Positions 33,151 through 41,746 of a stretch of 64,000 nt of DNA are shown piece after piece; position 1 is the first letter of the stretch; each line of letters begins with the position of its first letter. This stretch comes from JACVSF01 sp036702855 (GTDB lineage Bacteria > Cyanobacteriota > Cyanobacteriia > Phormidesmidales > Phormidesmidaceae), in the NCBI GenBank assembly GCA_036702855.1, contig DATNQF010000242.1, forward strand, positions 61,256 through 125,255, given 5' to 3'. The notes beneath the pieces were generated by a model, which saw only the letters and a program-made list of their open reading frames with translations, was not told the DNA's origin and made no database searches. A program made the translations under genes and the position numbers.

Positions 33151-36100
33151 CTCTCAGCGTCGGCGCGAGTCAAATGGGTCAATGGCCGGTGAGGGTCCTG
33201 TAGAGATCGTAATCCGTGCAACTGATAAGGCCTCTAGCATTTTTAAGCAGGTTGGGGTTGGGCTGGTAGAAATCGTCAACCAGCTCGACAATGCGACCTT
33301 AGCCTTAGAAGCAATGGGCGCAGCTGCGATCGCAGCTGCGGATTCTGCTGTCGGTGGATTCCTACGGTTCGTAGAAGTTCTAAGAACCGTGCAGAGCATC
33401 ATTGAATCAGAGCCGGTGCAGGCGCTGTGGCAAACCTTCAGCCAAGGGTTTGACCAGATGCTCTCCCAGGTCAACACGTCCCTAACGCAAGGGTTGAGCG
33501 GTATTGTCTCTGGTGTCTTTGGAGATGCCACTGCTCAAGCAGCCGGTTCAGTGTTCGGCAGGGTGTTAGGGCAGAACATGGCCGCTAAGTTTGCCGGTTA
33601 TATAAACCAGGTAGACCAACAGATATTAGGGATAGCGGAAAAGATCGAATCAGCGGCAAATATTATCCCTGAAGGTCTTGGTTATACAGCACTGTTGGGC
33701 AAACCCTTGGCAGGGGATGATGAAGTCGTAAAACTTTTCAATGCCTATAAGGGAGTCGTTCAGGATGCGACTTCGTGGACATTCCAACTAACTCAAGAAA
33801 TTGGAATGTTCTCAATGGGCCTTAGTGCGCTCCAACAGTTTGTCACTAATGGTCCGTTCAATATTTTAATTGACCAAAATATTAGGCTTAGAGAGCAATT
33901 ACTGAGCACTCAAAGCACGTTGGCCGCTACGAATGACGTGATGGTAGGGGGCGCTCAATTAAAAGATCCAACTGCCGCAATTCAAAGTTTAGCGGCACCT
34001 GTAGAAAGAGCGATCGCAGAGGTTAGAAGAGGGTCTTTAGATCTAGTAGGCGTAACCTCAAAAGATTTGATTTCTGTCTACGAAATTGTGAGTGGACAGA
34101 TATCAAGCATTGGCGGCGACTTAAGCGATGCGGCAGATCTAACGCTGGACTTCAGTTCGGCCATGGGTACTTTACAAATACCGCTCGACCAGAGCCGTCA
34201 GGAAATAAATTCAATAATTCAGGGGCAAATTACAAGTGATAGTTACCTAGCTAAAGCTATCGGTTTAACAAGTCAGCAAGTGCAGATGTGGCGGCAACAA
34301 GGCGTTGTCGTTGAGCGCTTACGAGAAAAATTAGAAGCTTTCCGAGCAGGCAACGCACTTGCCGCGCAAACAATAGGAGGGATTTCATCTAACATCCAAG
34401 AAGTTTTTGATGAGATTTTTAGGAGGGCGGGAGAGCCTTTAATAGATCCCATTGTCAAACAGTTGGGGCTTTTTTATAAAGCACTTCAAGATAACTCAGG
34501 GGCGTTAACTGAATTTGTTGGAACGATTTCAGAAAAGTTACTGATAATCGTTGAAAACATTATTTCGATTGGCGAAGAACTTTCAAGCCTGCTAGGAGAA
34601 AGTATAGGCAGAATAACGCTTAAGCTCTTTGACCTGCTAGCACAGGGGGCAAAGATGCTTAAGGAGATAATCAGCAACCTAATTCCAGTTTTGCAACCGT
34701 TTGTTAACGCCTTTGAGCAATTGATTGCAATCTCTGGAGGATTATCACCCTTCCTCAAGTTTTTTGCTCAGTTCAAGCTGGCTGAGTTTGCCTTTAGAGG
34801 AATGACCTCAGCCTTTGGTCAATTTGCTGCCATGGCACCTGTACTGGGTGACGTGATGGCACTCATTGGCTACCGTACCAACGGAGTTCTCAATAGCTTC
34901 CTAAACCTAAAAACGATGTTGGGGACGGGTGGGGCTGGCTTCCTGATGGTCGGTAAGTACCTTGAGGCGATTCCCGGTGCAGCAGGGGCTGTTACCTCTG
35001 CCCTCGGCCCACTAGGTCCCCTCCTGATTGGATTTGTCCCAAGTTTGGCAGGGGTGGGGATTGGGCTAACCGGCTTGGTGCAGAAGTTCCCAGTCCTTAA
35101 AAACGTGATTGTGGATGTAACGGCATCCCTTCCCGGTGCGTTGAATAACATGGCGTTACTTGCCAGAAATTCAACCTTCGCAGGAGGGGCGCTTAAAAAC
35201 TTCGCGCCTTTCATTGAACAGGCCTCAGTCAAACTCAGGGAATATGGCACCACAACCGGCGTTGTCAATCTCTTAAACGAGCAGTTTGCCAAAGTCACCA
35301 GGCAGGCAGCAGAAGCGGCCAAAACTCAGATCCTTCAATTCGGTTTCATGGCAGCGGCAGCAGTTGCACTGTTCTTTGCCATTGATGAACTGATCCTGAA
35401 AAACGAGGGTATGAAAGCGGTCTTGTCCTCAGTGGGCAAAGTGCTGAAAGAAATTTCCCAGGCAATCAAAAACTTCCTGCGTGAGCCGGTTGTACTGGCC
35501 ACCATTGCGATCGCATCGATGGTTTACCTGATTCAATCGGGCCTGATTCCCTCACTGGTCAATGCGGCATCGGCAGCGGCAAAACAGGCAAGTGCATTTA
35601 TCACAGAGCAGATAACGGCATTTTCAAATGCACTGCGAAGCACCGTAGTAAGCACCAACCTGCTAACAGCGGCAACTGAGCGGCTTGGCATCGTGCAGGC
35701 GATTAAAGGGGAGTATCAGGGGTATCAGGCAGCGCTGGCAGCGGCGGACACCACGACTAAGGCACTAGCCGGTTCTACTGCAGCATCCACAGCTAGCAAC
35801 TATGCCCTAGCTGGCTCCACAGCAGCGGCAACAGCAACTAATCAGGGATTTATTGCCTCTCTGATGTCGATGCGGATTGTGAGTGCAATACAGGCGCAAT
35901 TCACAGCGTTTCGAGCAACGCTGGCGGCGATGGCGGTGCAGGTTAGAAGTATCGACATCATGGCATTGAGCCGATCCTTCCTCACTACAGCGGTTTCAGC
36001 GACAACGGCAACAGCAGCAACGACTCAGCTCACCCTATCAACCCTGCGGCTTCAGATCGTTCAGGGGATAACGGCCAGGTTCCAAGCATTCCAGCTGATG

Positions 36101-39100
36101 CTAACTGCGGTTGCTGCCAAAATGCGAGCCATGGACCTGTTGGGATTCGCTAGATACCTGGTGACATCTGGGACAGCAGCACGGGCGGCATCTGCTGGCA
36201 TGGCCGCTTTTAGTCAAGGTGTTGTGGCAACCACGGCAGCCGTTCAGGGGCTAATAGCCACGCTCGGGCCAATAGCGCTAGTGGTGGCTGGTATCGCGGC
36301 AGCAGCAGAAATCATCAACGTGGTGCATAGCGAGTTCTTCGCTGGCAACCAAATCCTCAAGGACTATAAAGAGAGCCTAGCTGAACTGGAGGAGGAGGTT
36401 CGTAAGGCTAGAAACGCTTCGGGGGATGACGAGAACAAGCCTACATTCAACTACGAAGAAGAGGCACTTAAAAAGATTAAGTCTGAACAAAACGCCGTAT
36501 CTAAAGTGTTTCGGGTGCTTGAGGACGGCACTCGGAAAATGGTCGCGGCTCACACCGGCATCGGCGTCTCGCGCCTCAGAGAAATGGGCCTGGTGACTAA
36601 TGCCGAACGTGCGCTGAACAAACAGATGTCCGACCAGGCGGATCTGAACGTTGACATCGACAGCAGAATGCGGAGTCAGGGAGAAGAGGCTGGCCAGCTA
36701 AAGCAAAAGCTAACTGATCTGGTACAGAGCTACAACAACGGCAAAGTGTCAGAGAAGGATTTCACCAAGCAGTCCGGGGTACTGAACGATCAGATTAAAG
36801 CCAATATCGGGTTACTCGACGGTCAGATCGAAAAGATGGGTAAGATGCGCGGCACCACCGAGGAAGCCGAGATCAACATCCGTAGCCAAGAGGCAGCCCT
36901 AAAAGCGCTGAGGGAACAATTTGAAGGCCTCCAGAACATAACCATCGAACAGAAGAAGTTGCCAATACTGGGGTCGCAAATTGACCAGCTACGGGATAAG
37001 GCAGCCCAGGCAGAAGAGGCCATTAAGAAAGGGGTAGGGGACCCGGAGATCTTTGCTGGCAAGGCAAAGGAACTGGTGGAAACCTCCCAACAGCTCTTTG
37101 ACATGAACATTATCAGTGAGGAGGAAGCGCTACGCCGACTCAACCTGATCGCCACAAATACCCAGCTGGACACCGACACCATCAACTCGGCACAGCAAGC
37201 AATCACCAAGATCATTCAGAGCAATTCCAAGGAACAGCTAGAAATCTACGAATCCCAGAAAGCGGGTATTCAGGCTCAGGTGAAAACTGGGGTGATCACA
37301 GCGGTTGAGGGTGAGACTCAGATCACTGAGGTTGTTAAGCAGCAAGGGGCTGAGCGGCTTCGAGCGCTGGATGAGGAATATAACCGCACGAAGCGCAACC
37401 GTGAGGAACAGCAACGGGCAACGGTTGCCGGTCTAGAGTCTTCTATTACTGCACTCAAAACCGAGGCTGCCAACGCTCGGGCATCTGGCGCAAACTCTCG
37501 GGCGACTGCCATTGAGAAGGAAATAGCAGGTCTAGAAACCAAGCTGACCGATACCCGCACTGCCTACAACGAGCAGGCAATTACTTCTGAGAAGGAATAC
37601 CAGGCTCAGCGGGTTAAAACCCAGTCTGAGACAACCGTTTCGATTGAGGAGTCGGAGGAGCGCATCTATCAAGCCAGGGTGAAGAACCTGGATAGGGCTG
37701 CCCAGAAGACGATTGACGATGCCAAAAAGGTTGAACTTGATGCCCAAATTGAGCGAGAGAAGCTAATTAAAAGTGGTCAGATCAGCCGAGAAGATGCCGA
37801 TCAGCAAGCGCTGAACTCGACACTAACCCGCAACAAAGCAGAGCTACAGGCGGAACAGGATAAGCTAGCCGCACTGGAGAAGCTGCCTAAGCTGGATGAC
37901 CCGGAGCAGGAAGCAGACCGGCAAGAGCAGATCCGGCAGTCTCGCCTAAAGACCAAGGAACTCACCGCTCAAATCATGAAAGATGAGGAGCAGGCCGAGA
38001 AGTCTCGCTATGACAACAGCGTTAAAAAGCTCGAACGGGCTCAGGATTTGGCGCTTTCCAAGGCCAAGGAAATTGATGCTGAGTATCAAATCCAAACTCA
38101 GGAATTGGTCAATGCGGGCGTAATTAGGAAAGAGGAAGCCAACCGGAGAAATGCAGCCTCAGCCATCAACACGACTCGGACTGAACTTCAGGCTGAGAAG
38201 GATAAGTTGTCCGCATTGGAGAAGCTGCCCAAGTTCAACGATCCCGTTGAAGAGGCAGAACGGCAGAAGACAATCCGGGACTCGCGGATTAAAACGAAGG
38301 AACTCACCCAGAGACTTCTCCAAGAGGAACGGGAGTTAGTAGAAGCCAATATTGCGGCATTGGAGGAAGCTCAAAACGACGCTGCCAAGGCCTATACGGT
38401 TGAGCTTGAAAAGCAAGTCTTGGCACTCCAGAAGCAGGAGCAATTAGGAAATCAGCTGGCGAAGGCATTGGCTCAGCGGGTAGAACTACTCAGGGCTGAA
38501 GAGAGCTTGGTCAAAGCTACCAGCGACTATCTGGCCAGCGAGTTTGAGATATTGGGGCAGGCCACCAAGAGCGAGTATCGCAAGCAGCAGATTGCCCAAG
38601 CTACGGCTGCCATCAAGTATCAGTCAGCCCTAATCCAAAACGAGTACGCGATGCGATCGCTGATGCTGGAGATTGAGCAAAACAAAATTGCTCGGGACCG
38701 GGAGGAGACTGAAAACCGCATCGCCATCCTCCGGAAACAGGGAGAGTTGCGGCAGGGTGAAGCTGAAATCAAGGTGGCACAGGAGAAGTACGCCGCTAAC
38801 CTAATCACCAAGGCAGAACTTGATGAGGTGATCATCAAGCAGGAGGGACGCTACACCGAGATGCAGGGGCTCTTAGCTGACCGGGATTTCATTGGGCAGC
38901 AGCGTCAAAACGACGAACGGCTAAATGCCATCAAGATTCAGCAGCAGCAACTTCAGAACAATTCCAACGCGAGGCAGGCACAGTTAGGGCTGGCTCAGTC
39001 TCTGCCCCCAGGCCTGCGTGAGAGAGCTCTGGCAGATCTGTCTAATCAGATTGCTAAAGAGTTTGGGTTCACTAACTCTCGGGACCTAATTAACTCTGGA

Positions 39101-39619
39101 GTAGCAATGGCACGGCAGACAGCACGGCAAGCCTTCCCCGGCGCTGGCTCACTACAATCAAATGCGCTGAGTGCCTTTGACCCAGAACTAGAGGCACTCA
39201 ATGGCAGGGTGAGCGCTTCGCAGTTCTCGGGTGCGATCGCAGATACTCGGGGCAGATTTGGCAGGCAAATGGGTCCAGCACCCTTTTCAGCCATGCAACC
39301 AGGGCTATTAGGAGCCGGTGCTCAGCCCTTACGCCTCCCCGACATTCTGACGACGATGCCTGGTGGGGTCAGGATGAACCCCACAGACCTCAGCAGAGGG
39401 TTCAACCTGAACCGCAGCGAACTGGCACCAGCTGGGGCAACGACAGGCTTAGACCGGCTGGCGGCAACGGTGGGAAGCGGCGGCAATCGATTTGAGAATA
39501 ATTTCACGATCACCGTCTCAGCTCAGGGTGGAGAGGATTCAGCGCAAGCTACGGCTAAGGCTGTCAGAGAGCAAATTCAAAAGGTAATGGACCGGGCACA
39601 GGAGATTCAGCGGCAATGA
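33140..39619 (+). CDS. Tape measure protein
   Basis: 2159 residues. It is the longest gene of the window and overlaps protein C by 11 bases. The start has AGGGGGG four bases upstream. The N-terminus (IVIRATDKASSIFKQVGVGL) is a common tape-measure opening. Several hydrophobic helices at about 720-1060 (QFGFMAAAAVALFFAIDELI and others) and a very long Glu/Lys/Gln coiled coil from 1080 to 1950 follow. It sets tail length and would make a tail of roughly 300 nm at the usual 1.5 angstrom per residue (inference). The C-terminus is a Gly/Pro-rich tail-tip segment. No lytic transglycosylase or peptidase motif is seen. Confidence 0.9.
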   Translation: MVSNSQRRRESNGSMAGEGPVEIVIRATDKASSIFKQVGVGLVEIVNQLDNATLALEAMGAAAIAAADSAVGGFLRFVEVLRTVQSIIESEPVQALWQTFSQGFDQMLSQVNTSLTQGLSGIVSGVFGDATAQAAGSVFGRVLGQNMAAKFAGYINQVDQQILGIAEKIESAANIIPEGLGYTALLGKPLAGDDEVVKLFNAYKGVVQDATSWTFQLTQEIGMFSMGLSALQQFVTNGPFNILIDQNIRLREQLLSTQSTLAATNDVMVGGAQLKDPTAAIQSLAAPVERAIAEVRRGSLDLVGVTSKDLISVYEIVSGQISSIGGDLSDAADLTLDFSSAMGTLQIPLDQSRQEINSIIQGQITSDSYLAKAIGLTSQQVQMWRQQGVVVERLREKLEAFRAGNALAAQTIGGISSNIQEVFDEIFRRAGEPLIDPIVKQLGLFYKALQDNSGALTEFVGTISEKLLIIVENIISIGEELSSLLGESIGRITLKLFDLLAQGAKMLKEIISNLIPVLQPFVNAFEQLIAISGGLSPFLKFFAQFKLAEFAFRGMTSAFGQFAAMAPVLGDVMALIGYRTNGVLNSFLNLKTMLGTGGAGFLMVGKYLEAIPGAAGAVTSALGPLGPLLIGFVPSLAGVGIGLTGLVQKFPVLKNVIVDVTASLPGALNNMALLARNSTFAGGALKNFAPFIEQASVKLREYGTTTGVVNLLNEQFAKVTRQAAEAAKTQILQFGFMAAAAVALFFAIDELILKNEGMKAVLSSVGKVLKEISQAIKNFLREPVVLATIAIASMVYLIQSGLIPSLVNAASAAAKQASAFITEQITAFSNALRSTVVSTNLLTAATERLGIVQAIKGEYQGYQAALAAADTTTKALAGSTAASTASNYALAGSTAAATATNQGFIASLMSMRIVSAIQAQFTAFRATLAAMAVQVRSIDIMALSRSFLTTAVSATTATAATTQLTLSTLRLQIVQGITARFQAFQLMLTAVAAKMRAMDLLGFARYLVTSGTAARAASAGMAAFSQGVVATTAAVQGLIATLGPIALVVAGIAAAAEIINVVHSEFFAGNQILKDYKESLAELEEEVRKARNASGDDENKPTFNYEEEALKKIKSEQNAVSKVFRVLEDGTRKMVAAHTGIGVSRLREMGLVTNAERALNKQMSDQADLNVDIDSRMRSQGEEAGQLKQKLTDLVQSYNNGKVSEKDFTKQSGVLNDQIKANIGLLDGQIEKMGKMRGTTEEAEINIRSQEAALKALREQFEGLQNITIEQKKLPILGSQIDQLRDKAAQAEEAIKKGVGDPEIFAGKAKELVETSQQLFDMNIISEEEALRRLNLIATNTQLDTDTINSAQQAITKIIQSNSKEQLEIYESQKAGIQAQVKTGVITAVEGETQITEVVKQQGAERLRALDEEYNRTKRNREEQQRATVAGLESSITALKTEAANARASGANSRATAIEKEIAGLETKLTDTRTAYNEQAITSEKEYQAQRVKTQSETTVSIEESEERIYQARVKNLDRAAQKTIDDAKKVELDAQIEREKLIKSGQISREDADQQALNSTLTRNKAELQAEQDKLAALEKLPKLDDPEQEADRQEQIRQSRLKTKELTAQIMKDEEQAEKSRYDNSVKKLERAQDLALSKAKEIDAEYQIQTQELVNAGVIRKEEANRRNAASAINTTRTELQAEKDKLSALEKLPKFNDPVEEAERQKTIRDSRIKTKELTQRLLQEERELVEANIAALEEAQNDAAKAYTVELEKQVLALQKQEQLGNQLAKALAQRVELLRAEESLVKATSDYLASEFEILGQATKSEYRKQQIAQATAAIKYQSALIQNEYAMRSLMLEIEQNKIARDREETENRIAILRKQGELRQGEAEIKVAQEKYAANLITKAELDEVIIKQEGRYTEMQGLLADRDFIGQQRQNDERLNAIKIQQQQLQNNSNARQAQLGLAQSLPPGLRERALADLSNQIAKEFGFTNSRDLINSGVAMARQTARQAFPGAGSLQSNALSAFDPELEALNGRVSASQFSGAIADTRGRFGRQMGPAPFSAMQPGLLGAGAQPLRLPDILTTMPGGVRMNPTDLSRGFNLNRSELAPAGATTGLDRLAATVGSGGNRFENNFTITVSAQGGEDSAQATAKAVREQIQKVMDRAQEIQRQ

Positions 39620-40032
39620 GAATCGAGCAAGTGACAATATTTTTCGCTCAGCAGAATCGACGCTATCTGTGCCTTCCAGAAGCAATTTGCTTTGTAGCTT
39701 ATCTAATCGAACGCGACGGCACGACCTACGCAGCTTCCATGCAGGAGGAGGTGATTAAAACGGGGTACTACAATATCTCTGACAACATCCTCTACAAGTC
39801 GCTCAAATTCTATTTAGGCAACGGTTATTGTCAGCCAGTGAGCAAGAAAATCGATAGCGGTTCTGGCAGACCTGCAAAGCTGTATGAGCCTAACCCAGAG
39901 TCAGCCCAGATCATTCAACGGTTGTCGATCCTCTGGAAAGAAAACATGGAGATGGAACCGCAGAAGGCTTTAAGGAGCGGCAGAGGGGACCAGCATCGCA
40001 CAGTTATCAAACTCGCTAAATGCGCTAGCTGA
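39616..40032 (+). CDS. PadR-like winged-helix protein
   Basis: 138 residues, coupled to the tape measure gene by ATGA. Residues about 20-105 resemble a PadR/winged-helix fold: LCLPEAICFVAYLIERDGTT, a helix, NILYKSLKFYLGNGYCQPVS as recognition helix and wing, and GSGRPAKLYEPN, which matches the R-x-K-x-Y-x-L/P hairpin of PadR proteins. A transcription factor directly behind a tape measure gene is unusual. It could regulate the two leftward genes in the operon. Its C-terminal 20 codons overlap the tail of the leftward lipoprotein gene. Confidence 0.55.
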   Translation: MRIEQVTIFFAQQNRRYLCLPEAICFVAYLIERDGTTYAASMQEEVIKTGYYNISDNILYKSLKFYLGNGYCQPVSKKIDSGSGRPAKLYEPNPESAQIIQRLSILWKENMEMEPQKALRSGRGDQHRTVIKLAKCAS

Positions 40033-40413
40033 TGGCATTTCGAGGTTGAGGAATTTGTACTGCTCAGCTAGAAATGTTTTGAAGTCGTCGGTCGGCCAAA
40101 TTACCAGGGGAACTTGATCGTCCCCGATTTGTAACGATATTTGGGAAACGGATTGAGGATAGTCACTGTTGGGGGGTGGGCCGCTTTGAACTCCAACCAC
40201 GGAAACAGCCTCTCCAGATTTGGTTTGATATTGCTGAGAAAAGCTGGGGTAGTCCGGCTTATAGCAATAGTAATCTTCGGCAGACTTACCAGAGGTAAGG
40301 GTGGAGCCAAATTCACGGGCAAAGTTAGCCGGATCTTTGGGAGTTTTGTCACAACCAAACAGAGTTGCTACAGCTGCGATCGCTGCAATTCTAAGGACTG
40401 CTTTAGTGGCCAA
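39970..40413 (-). CDS. Secreted lipoprotein, moron-like
   Basis: 147 residues from TTG 40413 with GAGGGAG eight bases upstream. The N-terminus is a lipoprotein signal: ATKAVLR, hydrophobic IAAIAAVATLF, lipobox L-F-G-C with C21. The mature part has several Tyr, Pro and two Cys (YYCYKPDYPSF, and NCAML near the end). It lies on the opposite strand of the late operon in a stretch (40033-40502) with no rightward gene, so it is real rather than a shadow. Phage lipoproteins in this position often block superinfection by masking receptors (Llp, Cor-like proteins). That function is inferred from orientation and signal only. Confidence 0.7.
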   Translation of the reverse strand: MATKAVLRIAAIAAVATLFGCDKTPKDPANFAREFGSTLTSGKSAEDYYCYKPDYPSFSQQYQTKSGEAVSVVGVQSGPPPNSDYPQSVSQISLQIGDDQVPLVIWPTDDFKTFLAEQYKFLNLEMPSASAFSEFDNCAMLVPSAAP

Positions 40414-40502
40414 AAAATTGACTCCCTCGGGCGCAAATTTTGAGCAATGGAGCCAATTTTACAATGAACTCGCCACAAGCAAGAGAGAGGTAGATCAACC
40501 CA

Positions 40503-40895
40503 ATGGCAGGCAGCAACGTTATCTCAGTTGAGTTGTTTCAGTTTCGAGGGTTCGCGCTTGAACCGTCTGATATTTCGTTGGGAGATGGCGAAAGCTTGGA
40601 CGTTGCCATCAACTCAAATGGCCGTTTGACCAAGTTCCAAATCACTCAGCCCACCATTACCTTTACCGTTAAAGGTGCTCTGGCCAGCGACGTACAGACC
40701 TTTGATGCTGAGAGATCGAACAACATTCGCTCGCTAATTAACCGGACGGCAGTAGGCGAGGACATCCCTATCTCCGGGAAAACTATCACCAATGCTCTAC
40801 TCCTTAAGGTCACGCCTTCCGCACCGATTAAGGTGGGTGGCGTTGAGATTATTGAGTCGATGCAATTGGAGTTCCGCAGCTTCGACTATCAGTAA
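40503..40895 (+). CDS. Tail protein, unassigned
   Basis: 130 residues. All-beta pattern (VISVELFQFRGFALEPSDIS, KFQITQPTITFTVKGALASD). It begins the tail-tip block after the lipoprotein gene, with AGAGAGG about 10 bases upstream. Small, beta-rich, next to larger tail proteins: a tail-tip or tube-like role is likely but no family is recognised. The stop overlaps the next start (TAATG). Confidence 0.55.
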   Translation: MAGSNVISVELFQFRGFALEPSDISLGDGESLDVAINSNGRLTKFQITQPTITFTVKGALASDVQTFDAERSNNIRSLINRTAVGEDIPISGKTITNALLLKVTPSAPIKVGGVEIIESMQLEFRSFDYQ

Positions 40896-41746
40896 TGTTT
40901 GAATTGTCCAGTCTGGTATCTAGTTCCGATAAATCTCTGTCCGGTTTTCGGATCTACCAGACAGCTACCCCGACAGCACTTCAAGCGGCCTTTTTCATCG
41001 ACATTTCTCAGCGATCAGTTGGAGAAGTTGAATCGATTAGTTTGGGCTTGCCGAGAGCGGTCGGGGATTTCTATTTCCTGTCCCCAGCCTTTTCGTTTAG
41101 CGATACGGCAATTCAGGGATTCAGAGAGGTAAATGGACCCGATCAAGCGCTGCCGGGAAACTACTGGGAGGTGCAGGGCGGTTTAGCGATTTACGCCTGC
41201 CCGACGTATCCGGTTAGCGGGGGGGCAGTCCAACTAGCATTCCTAATCAATGTGCCGGTAGGTCTGCCCTCATCTCAGGGAATCTATGCTTTTGACCTGA
41301 GTGACTATGGAAGTTCCGAAGTGCTGGAAGTCGGTTGCCAGGGTAGCCAGTTCAACCAGGCAGCTAGCCCGCTGGTACCTGTTCCCGGTGAGTGGATCTT
41401 GTCTGACGATCATCGTTTATCCCTCTACACCGATGCCGTTCACCCAATCAGCGGCACAATCCAGGTAATTGCGATCGCAACAGTGGCAGCTAACCCAGAG
41501 TGCGGTTGGGCGCTTTTTAGCTTTGATGAAGAGTTTATTTTTGAGCAGATAACATACCTCGGGCTGGCCTACTCACCGGCTAAGAATGCCTTTCATCCCC
41601 AGGTGGGGGAGTTCGTATCCTCTGGTCGATTGGTGTGGCTCTTTATGCCGCTGGAAGTCTCGAAGACATTAACGATTAAGCCTGAACCTAGCACTTTGTT
41701 TGCTGGGCAATATCTGGGAGTAGTCGCCTTCCAAGGGGACGTGTGA
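40895..41746 (+). CDS. Tail-tip protein, unassigned
   Basis: 283 residues, beta-rich, many Ser/Pro/Gly and aromatic residues; no recognised motif. It is coupled to both neighbours (TAATG on the left, GTGATG on the right). Position between a small tail protein and a large hub-like protein suggests a distal tail or hub-associated subunit (inference). Confidence 0.55.
   Translation: MFELSSLVSSSDKSLSGFRIYQTATPTALQAAFFIDISQRSVGEVESISLGLPRAVGDFYFLSPAFSFSDTAIQGFREVNGPDQALPGNYWEVQGGLAIYACPTYPVSGGAVQLAFLINVPVGLPSSQGIYAFDLSDYGSSEVLEVGCQGSQFNQAASPLVPVPGEWILSDDHRLSLYTDAVHPISGTIQVIAIATVAANPECGWALFSFDEEFIFEQITYLGLAYSPAKNAFHPQVGEFVSSGRLVWLFMPLEVSKTLTIKPEPSTLFAGQYLGVVAFQGDV

Noticed and set aside
40141..40443. 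Rightward frame over the lipoprotein gene
   Set aside because: It lacks a ribosome site and any family pattern, while the leftward frame has a lipobox and a good Shine-Dalgarno.
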